Part shown: positions 1-5,479 of the stretch, piece after piece
Position numbering within the stretch: position 1 is the first letter of the stretch
How the letters are laid out: every line of letters starts with the position of its first letter
NCBI GenBank assembly: GCA_003488965.1
Contig: DNJW01000354.1
Location: 1 to 5,479, forward strand
Length of the DNA stretch: 5,479 bases
Direction of reading: 5' to 3'
Source: Lachnospiraceae bacterium
GTDB lineage: Bacteria > Bacillota > Clostridia > Lachnospirales > Lachnospiraceae
Notes under the pieces: generated by a model
Seen by the model: only the letters and a program-made list of their open reading frames with translations
Database searches by the model: none
What the model was told of the DNA's origin: nothing
Made by a program: the position numbers and the translations under genes

Positions 1-126
1 TTTTGTTTAGAAACATCCCATCCAAAATTTTGCAAAAAAACAAACAAGCAGAGGAATGCCGGACACGGAAGCGGGCAGGAGTAACATGCCGGGCTGAATT
101 GTTACCGACAGACGCCAAACAGCATA

Positions 127-1182
127 TCAAGAAAAAATTCTTGCAATATCATTGAACAGTACCAGTACCATTAAAATCATCAGAACAGCCATTCCTGCCA
201 GATGAACCATTCCTTCCTTTTCCGGCGGAACGGGTTTGCCTCTTACTGCTTCAACCAGGAGAAAAACAAGACGCCCTCCGTCCAAGGCGGGAACCGGCAG
301 CAGATTCAGAATTCCTAAATTTACGGACAGCAAAACTGCAATATTCATCATGGAAAGAATAATGCTGCTGATTCCGTATGGCTTTGCTTCCTCGTACGTA
401 TCCCCCACCAGCTGGGCTATACCCACAGGCCCTGCCACATCATCTTTTGACACTTGTCCGGCAAACAGCATACCTAAACTTTTAAAGGTAGAACTTACCC
501 AATATTCCAGCTTATAAAAACCGTACTGAAACACCTCCAGCCCACGGCACTTAAAATATTCGCTGACTCCCGCAAAACCCATATAATACCGGCCCGCTGC
601 ACTGTCATATACCGGAGTTACCGTTACGCTTCCCTTTTCCCCGTCCCTGATATACTCTACCGTCAAATCTTCTCCGCGGTTTAGGGCAGAAATTAAGAAT
701 ACCTGGTCGCCCAAATGAATTTTTTCCCCATTAATTTTTGTAATCCTGTCGCCGCTTTGCATTCCTGCTGCTTCCGCCGCGCTGCCGGGCAGTACATTCT
801 GGATAACCGGACGGTTGGAACCGTCAAAAGCCACCACAATCAAAGTCAGGATATAGGCCAATATTAAATTGAACAAAGGTCCCGCCACCACAGCAGAAAT
901 CCTTGCCCATACGCTCGCCGAAAGAAAAGAGCCTTCTACCGCTTCTCCTTCTTTGGAAGCCACTCCGTCTTCTCCTTCAAACATACATGCCCCTCCAATA
1001 GGAAGTGCCTTCAGGCTGTATATCGTCTCGGCCTTTTGAAAATGAAATAAGGTCGGTCCCATGCCCACAGAAAACTCTTTTACATGTATGCCGTTTACCT
1101 TTGCCAGCAAAAAATGTCCGAATTCATGGGAAATCACAATCAGCCCGAAAATTAATATAAATAAAATTATTGTTACTATCAA
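127..1182 (-). CDS. rseP: RseP/RasP-type site-2 intramembrane zinc metalloprotease
   Basis: Membrane-embedded protease of the site-2 (M50B) family. Relatives cleave anti-sigma factors already trimmed by a site-1 protease, and also clear remnant signal peptides; the substrate here is unknown. The 351-aa protein begins with a membrane segment (about residues 2-18) running into the zinc motif HEFGH (19-23). A second hydrophobic stretch (about 96-118) precedes a PDZ domain (about 124-192, with LPGSAAEAAGM and GDRI). The C-terminal half has a membrane segment around 272-292 leading to NLLPVPALDGG (293-303), where Asp301 should be the third zinc ligand, and a last membrane segment near 326-343. Length and motif order are normal. 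The start is TTG, whose last two bases lie in the dxr stop (TTGA, 4-base overlap). It has an upstream GGGTGAT ribosome site, and no ATG lies between it and the essential HEFGH, so it is probably translationally coupled to dxr. Last recognisable gene of the operon. Confidence 0.96.
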   Translation of the reverse strand: MIVTIILFILIFGLIVISHEFGHFLLAKVNGIHVKEFSVGMGPTLFHFQKAETIYSLKALPIGGACMFEGEDGVASKEGEAVEGSFLSASVWARISAVVAGPLFNLILAYILTLIVVAFDGSNRPVIQNVLPGSAAEAAGMQSGDRITKINGEKIHLGDQVFLISALNRGEDLTVEYIRDGEKGSVTVTPVYDSAAGRYYMGFAGVSEYFKCRGLEVFQYGFYKLEYWVSSTFKSLGMLFAGQVSKDDVAGPVGIAQLVGDTYEEAKPYGISSIILSMMNIAVLLSVNLGILNLLPVPALDGGRLVFLLVEAVRGKPVPPEKEGMVHLAGMAVLMILMVLVLFNDIARIFS

Positions 1183-2324
1183 TTTATCACCCGCTTTATG
1201 AATTCATAGGTTTCCTGTTCCGTCTGAAGAATCTCGTCTACCGTAGGATTGCTTATCACTTTATGTCCTTCCATAGATGCCTCTATCAGTTCAGGAATCT
1301 GCATGAATCCTATTTTCCTTTCCAAAAATAAACTTACGGCTCTTTCATTGGCCGCATTATATACCGTAGGCATACTGCCCCCCAGCTTTGCCGCCCGAAA
1401 AGCCAGCTTTAATCCTGTAAAGGTTTCCAAATCCGGCTTTTCGAAGGTAATTGTCCCCAATTGGAAGAAATCTATCCTTTTCCCTTCCATAGGTCTCCTG
1501 TCGGGATAAAACAGAGCATATGCAATGGGAAGCTTCATATCCGGCATTCCCAGCTGCGCCATCACCGCCCCGTCCACATATTCCACCATGGAATGAATAA
1601 TACTCTGCGGATGAACCACCACTTCTATCCTATCCAAACCTACGCCAAAAAGCCATTTCGCCTCCATGACCTCAAGGCCTTTATTCACCATAGTTGCGGA
1701 GTCCACCGTAATCTTTTTTCCCATTGCCCAATTAGGATGTTTCAAGGCATCCTCCACCTTTATATTTTTCAATTCTTCCTTTGTCCTTCCCCGGAAAGGA
1801 CCGCCGGATGCCGTCAGAAGTATTTTTTGTATCTGTTTTGCATTTTCCCCGTTCATCGACTGGAAAATTGCACTGTGCTCGCTGTCTACCGGTAAAATAG
1901 ACACTCCCCTTTTTTCTGCCAGAGGCATAATAATATGCCCTGCCGTCACTAAGGTTTCCTTATTTGCAAGGGCAATCGTTTTTCCGCTTTCAATAGCCGC
2001 TATCGTCGGCCGTATTCCAATCATGCCCACAATCGCCGTTACCAGTACCTCCATTTCCTCCATAACGGCAATTTCCAAAAGCCCTTCCATACCGCATACT
2101 ATTTTCACATCTATGTCCGCAACTCTTGCCCGCAAATCCCCGCATGCCTTTTCGCTCCACATCGCTGCTATACGGGGAGAAAATTCCCGGATTTGTTTTT
2201 CCATCTCATCCACATTGCTCCCCGCTGCAAGAGCAGTTATTTTTAAATCCGGGTTCTTTCTTACAATTTCCAATGTCTGTGTTCCGATAGAACCGGTAGA
2301 ACCCAAAACTGCTATCCTTTTCAT
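1179..2324 (-). CDS. dxr: 1-deoxy-D-xylulose 5-phosphate reductoisomerase
   Basis: Cytosolic enzyme that rearranges and reduces DXP to 2-C-methyl-D-erythritol 4-phosphate with NADPH and a divalent metal. It is the committed step of the MEP isoprenoid route and the target of fosmidomycin. The 381-aa protein has the NADPH-binding loop GSTGSIG (8-14), ALANKETLVTAG (118-129), the metal ligands in PVDSEHS (Asp147, Glu149), the substrate loop TASGGPF (171-177), His196 in KHPNW, and TVDSATMVNKGLEVMEA (206-222) with Ser209, Asn214, Lys215 and Glu218. These match E. coli D150, E152, S186, H209, S222, N227, K228 and E231 at constant offsets, so the active site is complete. The chosen ATG has GGAGG five bases upstream and begins directly with MKRIAVLGSTG. 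A longer in-frame TTG start at 2378 has no ribosome site and adds 18 residues outside the fold. It follows cdsA by 72 bases and overlaps rseP by 3 bases of its stop codon. Its product feeds the substrate of the nearby uppS. Confidence 0.98.
   Translation of the reverse strand: MKRIAVLGSTGSIGTQTLEIVRKNPDLKITALAAGSNVDEMEKQIREFSPRIAAMWSEKACGDLRARVADIDVKIVCGMEGLLEIAVMEEMEVLVTAIVGMIGIRPTIAAIESGKTIALANKETLVTAGHIIMPLAEKRGVSILPVDSEHSAIFQSMNGENAKQIQKILLTASGGPFRGRTKEELKNIKVEDALKHPNWAMGKKITVDSATMVNKGLEVMEAKWLFGVGLDRIEVVVHPQSIIHSMVEYVDGAVMAQLGMPDMKLPIAYALFYPDRRPMEGKRIDFFQLGTITFEKPDLETFTGLKLAFRAAKLGGSMPTVYNAANERAVSLFLERKIGFMQIPELIEASMEGHKVISNPTVDEILQTEQETYEFIKRVIN
1186..1192 (-). promoter_or_regulatory. 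Ribosome binding site of rseP inside the end of dxr
   Basis: The minus strand reads GGGTGAT, then AAA, then the TTG start. GGTGAT matches the 3' half of the full anti-16S consensus AGGAGGTGAT, and its GG sits seven bases from the TTG, which is good spacing. It lies within the last sense codons of dxr. Together with the TTGA stop/start overlap it supports the TTG as the real start and suggests coupled translation. Confidence 0.6.
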
Positions 2325-2329
2325 CCATT

Positions 2330-2334
2330 CCTCC
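2330..2334 (-). promoter_or_regulatory. Ribosome binding site that fixes the dxr start
   Basis: A perfect GGAGG on the minus strand lies five bases before ATG 2322-2324. It selects the start MKRIAVLG over the upstream in-frame TTG at 2378, which has no purine-rich site before it. An ATG between the site and the start is out of frame. Confidence 0.8.
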
Positions 2335-2396
2335 GTTCTGTCTGCCAAATATTCCATTTCCGTCAGGATTTGGAACAAGCTGCTATCTGCGGCTTT

Positions 2397-3218
2397 TTAT
2401 TTCATAAGAAGAAGAGCCAGCCCATAAATCATAGGCGCCGTAAAAATAACGCTGTCAAAACGGTCCATAATCCCTCCGTGTCCCGGTATCAGATGGCCGT
2501 AATCCTTAATGTTGTGATTTCTTTTGATAGCAGAAGCCGCCAAATCTCCAATCTGGGAAATCACTGCCCCCGCACCGCTGATAACGGCAAATACCCATGT
2601 AATTTCCTGCTCCGGCACCAATCTTTCTACTATAAAATAGCCGTAAACCGCTCCAATCAGCACCGAACCGGCAACTCCTCCTATTGCCCCTTCTACTGAT
2701 TTCTTCGGGCTCAGTTTTGGCGTCAGTTTATGCCTGCCGATTAAAATTCCCGTCAAATAGGCACAGCTGTCGCAAACCCAGGAACTGATAAAAATCATCC
2801 ATACAAGATAGATACCGTATCTTAATTCCCTTGTTTTGTAAATAAAAGAAAACATAACCGGCCCATAAACAAAGCTGAAAAAAGCCGTCATCACCTGAAA
2901 TGACTGATATTTGGGAAAAGTGAATACATAGACCACCATAAGGGCAATCATGGTAAGCAAAACAGCAAGCATCTGTGCCTCCTGGGAATCTGTAAATGCA
3001 ACCAATCCATAATAGGCAGCAATACCCGCCATACCCGTTGCCTCCAATATATTCACTTTCTGACCATCCGCATGAATACCGCACGCCTTGCTCAGTTCAT
3101 GATATGCAACAAAAGATATAAATAAAAGCACTGCCGCCAGCAGATATCCTCCTCCCAGCAGTGTTACAAGCGCAATTACGACCAGCACTACACTGCTGAG
3201 CAACCGAGTAAAAAACAT
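2397..3218 (-). CDS. cdsA: Phosphatidate cytidylyltransferase (CDP-diacylglycerol synthase)
   Basis: Integral membrane enzyme that joins CTP and phosphatidic acid to give CDP-diacylglycerol and diphosphate, the branch point for bacterial phospholipids. The 273-aa protein is very hydrophobic, with about eight possible membrane segments (roughly 5-23, 24-38, 61-76, 83-100, 108-126, 136-160, 176-196 and 207-226) plus a hydrophobic C terminus. The family signature near the C terminus is intact: Ser229, KR (232-233), KD (238-239), IPGHGG (244-249), and DRFD (252-255). The conserved acidic residues Asp150 (in WVCDSCAY), Asp225 (in QIGDLAAS) and Asp252 are present, as is the cytoplasmic KLSPKKSVEGAIGG stretch (168-181), typical of CdsA. 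The ATG is preceded by AGGAGG at eight bases, so the start is secure. The gene begins 18 bases after uppS, so co-transcription is likely. Its CTP supply depends ultimately on the UMP kinase in the same cluster. Confidence 0.97.
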   Translation of the reverse strand: MFFTRLLSSVVLVVIALVTLLGGGYLLAAVLLFISFVAYHELSKACGIHADGQKVNILEATGMAGIAAYYGLVAFTDSQEAQMLAVLLTMIALMVVYVFTFPKYQSFQVMTAFFSFVYGPVMFSFIYKTRELRYGIYLVWMIFISSWVCDSCAYLTGILIGRHKLTPKLSPKKSVEGAIGGVAGSVLIGAVYGYFIVERLVPEQEITWVFAVISGAGAVISQIGDLAASAIKRNHNIKDYGHLIPGHGGIMDRFDSVIFTAPMIYGLALLLMK

Positions 3219-3236
3219 ATCCTTTTCCTCCTAACT

Positions 3237-3959
3237 CTATACTGCCCCATACCTTCTGTCTCTTTCATTATATGCTTCTATGGCTTTTATCAATTCTTCT
3301 TTTGAAAAATCCGGCCAAGGCACGGACGTAATATAAAATTCTGTATAAGCAAGCTGCCATAGCAGAAAGTTGGACAGTCTCAGCTCCCCACAGGTTCTAA
3401 TCAGCAGGTCCGGATCCGGCAAACCACAGGTATCCAGCATTGTGCCGAACCATTCTTCCGTAATATCCTCTTCCTTTAACTTTCCTTGGCTTAAGAGAGC
3501 CGATGCTTTCTTTACCGCCCTTACAATTTCATCCCTGCTTCCATAATTCAGCGCTATCTGAAAATGAAGACCATCATTATTTTTCGTCGCATCTTCCAAT
3601 TCTGCAATTCTAACTTGTATATCACTGTCCAAACCGGTCTTATCACCCAGTATCCTGACGCACATTCTGTTTTTTTCCGCTGTTTTCAAGCAAGTCTTTA
3701 AATAGTTACGCAGCAGTTTCATTAAAGCATCCACTTCATCCTTAGGGCGTTTCCAGTTCTCCGTAGAAAAAGCATACACGGTCAAATACTGTATTCCCAT
3801 CTTATACGCTTCCTCGCAAATCGTTTCTACCGTTTTCGCTCCCTGCACATGCCCGTAATTTCTTGGCATTCCTTTCCCTTTCGCCCATCTACCGTTGCCG
3901 TCCAGAATAATTGCTACATGATTCGGAATATTCAAATGTTCCAGCATTTCATCATCCAT
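3237..3959 (-). CDS. uppS: Isoprenyl transferase, undecaprenyl diphosphate synthase type (cis-prenyltransferase)
   Basis: Cytosolic, membrane-associated cis-prenyltransferase. It adds isopentenyl diphosphate units to farnesyl diphosphate to make the C55 lipid carrier for peptidoglycan and other wall polymers. From the chosen start the protein has 240 aa: the P-loop-like ILDGNGRWAK (18-27) with catalytic Asp20, the AFSTENWKRP block (63-72), ALNYGSRDE (136-144), and the C-terminal LIRTCGELRLSNFLLWQ (186-202) with Arg188, Arg194 and Ser196, then Glu207 and WPDF (215-218). Asp20, Arg188, Arg194 and Glu207 correspond to E. coli D26, R194, R200 and E213 at a constant offset of six. Position 190 is Cys where Gly or Ser is usual, and the tail is YGAV rather than the common FGG-type ending. 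The start at 3959 has AGGA six bases upstream; an in-frame ATG at 3989 would add ten residues but has only AT-rich sequence before it. It begins a tight uppS-cdsA-dxr-rseP group after a hairpin. Confidence 0.96.
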   Translation of the reverse strand: MDDEMLEHLNIPNHVAIILDGNGRWAKGKGMPRNYGHVQGAKTVETICEEAYKMGIQYLTVYAFSTENWKRPKDEVDALMKLLRNYLKTCLKTAEKNRMCVRILGDKTGLDSDIQVRIAELEDATKNNDGLHFQIALNYGSRDEIVRAVKKASALLSQGKLKEEDITEEWFGTMLDTCGLPDPDLLIRTCGELRLSNFLLWQLAYTEFYITSVPWPDFSKEELIKAIEAYNERDRRYGAV

Positions 3960-3960
3960 G

Positions 3961-3969
3961 CCCTTTCCT
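3961..3969 (-). promoter_or_regulatory. Ribosome binding site favouring the shorter uppS start
   Basis: The minus strand reads AGGAAAGGG just before C-ATG at 3957-3959; the AGGA core is six bases from the start codon. The alternative ATG at 3987-3989 is preceded by CGAAATTTTTA, which has no Shine-Dalgarno match, so the downstream ATG is preferred. The site would be coding sequence if the longer form were used. Confidence 0.6.
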
Positions 3970-4007
3970 GAAATTATTGTTAACGACATTAAAAATTTCG
4001 TTTACTA

Positions 4008-4040
4008 TATATACTGCTCCAAAATGATACTGACGGTCAA
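4008..4040 (-). promoter_or_regulatory. Weak candidate promoter before uppS
   Basis: On the minus strand TTGACC (4035-4040) matches five of six bases of the -35 consensus. TATATA (4008-4013), within TATATATAGT, resembles a -10 element. The spacer is 21 bases, too long for a standard housekeeping promoter, and no hexamer 16-18 bases from the TATATA matches more than about three bases. This is only a suggestion, supported mainly by its position between a terminator-like hairpin and uppS. Confidence 0.2.
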
Positions 4041-4071
4041 AAGGGACAACACGATTTGCCTCGTCTGTCCC
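4039..4071 (-). terminator. Candidate intrinsic terminator or attenuating hairpin after frr
   Basis: Read on the minus strand, GGGACAG pairs with TTGTCCC (one G-U pair), then ACGA pairs with TCGT after a single bulged G. This gives about 11 base pairs closed by a GGCAAA loop. The 3' arm runs straight into TTTT, followed by GACC, so the U-tract is short and termination may be partial. The hairpin starts about 15 bases after the frr stop codon, where an intrinsic terminator would sit. The plus strand has no T-run on its side, so it would act only in the direction of the operon. Confidence 0.5.
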
Positions 4072-4086
4072 TGCTATTCCCTAAAA

Positions 4087-4638
4087 CTATACCGTAAGAA
4101 TTTCTTTCGATTTTTCGTCCACCAGCTTATCAATTTCCTTAATGAATTTATCTGTCATTTTCTGCAGTTCATCTCCCAGCTGCTTAATCTGGTCTTCTGA
4201 AACATCTTCTTTTGCCAGCTTCTTAAAAGCATCATTCCCGTCCCTTCGTATATTGCGGACAGCCACTTTTCCTTCTTCTCCCTTTTTCTTTACTTCCTTT
4301 ACCAAATCTTTTCTGCGTTCTTCCGTAAGTTCAGGGAATACAAGACGGATAATAGAACCGTCGTTAGAAGGTGTAATTCCTACGTCAGAAGACATAATTG
4401 CCTTCTCTATTTCTTTTATCAGAGACTTTTCCCAAGGTGCTATCTGAATCATCCTTGCCTCAGGTACCGTAATGTTTCCTACCTGCTGTATCGGCGTAGG
4501 AGTTCCGTAATAATTTACCTTAATTTTATCCAGTACATGGGGATTTGCCCTTCCTGCGCGGATAGTTGCATAATCCGAAGCCAGATAATCCACTGTTTTT
4601 TTCATCTTTTCATCATAAACTTTTAATCTTTCATCCAT
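4087..4638 (-). CDS. frr: Ribosome recycling factor
   Basis: Cytosolic translation factor that, with EF-G, splits the post-termination ribosome so the subunits can be reused. The 183-aa protein is close to the family length of about 185. The long-helix domain contains the conserved TIRAGRANP (25-33) and the hinge and small-domain stretch VNYYGTPTP (41-49). The C-terminal helices carry LTEERRKDLVKEVKK (104-118) and KVAVRNIRRD (124-133), whose arginines contact 23S rRNA in characterised homologues. SEDQIKQ and a lysine-rich coiled end complete the three-helix bundle. The start ATG is preceded by GGGAGG at eight bases. It begins 26 bases after pyrH, the usual pairing, and is followed by a terminator-like hairpin. 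Nothing is missing or unusual. Confidence 0.98.
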   Translation of the reverse strand: MDERLKVYDEKMKKTVDYLASDYATIRAGRANPHVLDKIKVNYYGTPTPIQQVGNITVPEARMIQIAPWEKSLIKEIEKAIMSSDVGITPSNDGSIIRLVFPELTEERRKDLVKEVKKKGEEGKVAVRNIRRDGNDAFKKLAKEDVSEDQIKQLGDELQKMTDKFIKEIDKLVDEKSKEILTV

Positions 4639-4664
4639 AGCATAACCCTCCCGGACAGTTATTT

Positions 4665-5363
4665 TTAAACCGTTACTTTTGTTCCAGTAAATTTACCGTT
4701 TACCGCATTTACAATACTGTTTTCTTCGTTTAATCCAAATACCCACATCGGCATCTTGTTCTCCCTTGCCAGAATAGACGCCGTCATATCCACTACCTGA
4801 AGGTTTTTTGCAATTACTTCGTCAATAGTAACCTCATCATATTTTTTTGCATCCATATTGGTTCTCGGATCTGCATCATAGACACCGTCCACTGCCTTTG
4901 CAAGCAGAATAACATCTGCCTCCACTTCGACCGCACGTAAGACAACTCCTGTATCTGTAGAAAAATATGGATGTCCCGTCCCTCCGGCAAAAAAAACAAT
5001 TTTTTCCTGACTAAAATATTTATCCGCCTTATCCTTGCTGAACAGTTTTGTAAATGCTCCACAGACAAAAGGGGTAAGTATTTCCGTCTTCATTCCAACA
5101 GAACGGAAAATCTCCGACACATAAATGCAGTTCATGACCGTGGCAAGCATTCCTATCTGGTCCGCTTTCACCCGGTCAATCGTCTCGCTGGTCCTGCCTC
5201 TCCAGAAATTGCCGCCGCCTATCACGATGCCCACCTGAACACCACTGTCCACTATTTCTTTCACCTGCCTTGCCACCGCCGTCACTGTGGGCTCATCAAA
5301 ACCCATTTTCTTATCCCCGGCCAGCGCCTCGCCGCTAAGCTTCAATAATATTCTCTTCATCAT
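4665..5363 (-). CDS. pyrH: UMP kinase (uridylate kinase)
   Basis: Hexameric cytosolic amino-acid-kinase-fold enzyme that phosphorylates UMP to UDP with ATP, feeding UTP, CTP and UDP-sugar pools. Bacterial family members are commonly activated by GTP and inhibited by UTP. From the chosen start it has 232 aa: KLSGEAL (8-14) with the phosphate-binding lysine, IGGGNFWRG (48-56), the UMP-site region DRVKADQIGMLAT (63-75), TPFVCGAF (97-104), the hallmark FAGGTGHPYFSTDT (125-138), and LLAKAVDGVYDADP (153-166) at the ATP site. The end, MWVFGL to GTKVTV, is typical. A GTG at 5375 extends the frame by four residues, but it shares a base with the AGGAG ribosome site and cannot be the start. The first of two tandem ATGs (5361-5363) lies 11 bases from that site; the second (5358-5360) would give MKRILLKLSGE and cannot be excluded. 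It lies 32 bases after an unidentified gene and 26 before frr. Confidence 0.97.
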   Translation of the reverse strand: MMKRILLKLSGEALAGDKKMGFDEPTVTAVARQVKEIVDSGVQVGIVIGGGNFWRGRTSETIDRVKADQIGMLATVMNCIYVSEIFRSVGMKTEILTPFVCGAFTKLFSKDKADKYFSQEKIVFFAGGTGHPYFSTDTGVVLRAVEVEADVILLAKAVDGVYDADPRTNMDAKKYDEVTIDEVIAKNLQVVDMTASILARENKMPMWVFGLNEENSIVNAVNGKFTGTKVTV

Positions 5364-5374
5364 CCGCCAACTCA

Positions 5375-5379
5375 CTCCT
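5375..5379 (-). promoter_or_regulatory. Ribosome binding site that rules out the longest pyrH start
   Basis: AGGAG on the minus strand is the only Shine-Dalgarno match in the short gap before pyrH. Its last G is also the first base of the in-frame GTG at 5373-5375, so that codon cannot be the start. The site serves the tandem ATGs at 5361-5363 (11-base spacing) or 5358-5360 (14 bases). Confidence 0.6.
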
Positions 5380-5395
5380 ACTCTGTAACAGTCCC

Positions 5396-5479
5396 TTACT
5401 GCTGCTTCCTATTCTTCTTCACATCATTAAAGAACGCTGACGGGCTGATATCTGCATAGCACTGTGAACACATACCCTC
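5396..5479 (-). CDS. C-terminal end of an unidentified protein with a CxxC motif (partial)
   Basis: The minus strand entering the window is open for 27 codons in one frame and ends at TAA (5396-5398), 32 bases before pyrH. The visible tail has the pair CSQC (residues 4-7 of the fragment), an aspartate- and aromatic-containing middle (YADISPSAFF), and a basic end (KKNRKQQ). The other two frames close earlier, after 16 and 19 codons. A CxxC could be half of a zinc or iron-sulfur site, but I do not recognise the family. It does not resemble the C terminus of elongation factor Ts, the usual neighbour here, which lacks such a cysteine pair. No terminator or promoter is visible between it and pyrH, so it may be co-transcribed. 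With so short a fragment, a non-coding reading remains possible. Confidence 0.45.
   Translation of the reverse strand, partial: EGMCSQCYADISPSAFFNDVKKNRKQQ

Noticed and set aside
1..16. Possible start of the next gene: minus-strand ATG at 14-16, open for five codons to the window edge
   Set aside because: The upstream GGATGGG abuts the ATG and is not a good ribosome site, and five codons are too few to identify anything.
81..105. GTAACA/TGTTAC hairpin as the operon terminator
   Set aside because: Only six pairs with a 13-base loop, and the nearest T-run is about 40 bases further on rather than adjacent.
2345..2373. Inverted repeat CCAAAT/ATTTGG in the cdsA-dxr gap
   Set aside because: Six base pairs with a 17-base loop, AT-rich and with no T-run after it; easily due to chance and not convincing as a terminator or operator.
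2325..2378. 18-residue N-terminal extension of dxr from TTG 2376-2378
   Set aside because: It has no ribosome site, whereas ATG 2322-2324 has GGAGG at five bases and starts directly at the family's conserved N terminus.
1666..2427. 253-codon open frame on the plus strand, antisense to dxr
   Set aside because: It lies opposite a complete, motif-rich dxr gene, shows no recognisable domain, and is rich in Ser, Ile and Pro as expected from the complement of a real coding sequence.
2728..3084. 118-codon minus-strand frame inside cdsA
   Set aside because: It overlaps the conserved cdsA frame completely, its composition (many Cys, Tyr, Gly) is typical of a shifted frame, and it matches no known family I recognise.
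4971..5348. 125-codon plus-strand frame antisense to pyrH, and similar plus-strand frames at 236-517, 1249-1509, 1461-1895, 2370-2699, 3958-4200 and 4142-4447
   Set aside because: All lie mostly opposite well-supported genes, have unremarkable shadow-frame composition, and show no convincing family motif.

Overview
This window is a compact piece of a bacterial housekeeping operon. Every gene I can support reads on the minus strand. In transcription order (high to low coordinate) they are: the tail of an unidentified protein, pyrH (UMP kinase), frr (ribosome recycling factor), uppS (undecaprenyl diphosphate synthase), cdsA (CDP-diacylglycerol synthase), dxr (DXP reductoisomerase) and rseP (site-2 zinc metalloprotease). 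The order pyrH-frr-uppS-cdsA-dxr-rseP is the classical Firmicutes arrangement, known from Bacillus subtilis and Clostridia. The moderate-to-low GC content, the strong GGAGG-type Shine-Dalgarno sequences and the flavour of the proteins (especially UppS and RRF) suggest an anaerobic clostridial organism, most likely of the Lachnospiraceae type. The family assignment is an inference from memory, not from a search.

Layout: 5396-5479 holds the last 27 codons of a protein that is not elongation factor Ts, the usual gene before pyrH. pyrH (to 4665) and frr (to 4087) follow with short gaps. A 127-base gap then contains a terminator-like hairpin just after frr and an AT-rich, weakly promoter-like stretch before uppS. 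From uppS on the genes are tightly packed: 18 bases to cdsA, 72 to dxr, and a 4-base TTGA overlap between dxr and rseP. Positions 1-126, downstream of rseP, hold no recognisable gene.

The genes supply nucleotides, translation and envelope precursors. PyrH makes UDP for RNA, CTP and UDP-sugars, and RRF frees ribosomes after termination. DXR commits carbon to the MEP isoprenoid route. Isopentenyl diphosphate from that route is the substrate UppS polymerises into the C55 lipid carrier for cell-wall polymers. CdsA uses CTP, which depends on PyrH, to activate phosphatidic acid for phospholipid synthesis. RseP is the intramembrane protease of envelope-stress and peptide-clearance pathways.

All six complete proteins have their key catalytic motifs and normal lengths. 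I found no mobile element, CRISPR array, RNA gene or novel system. The points worth a second look are the unexpected gene upstream of pyrH, the hairpin and possible promoter dividing the operon, a cysteine in an active-site loop of UppS, and several start-codon decisions.
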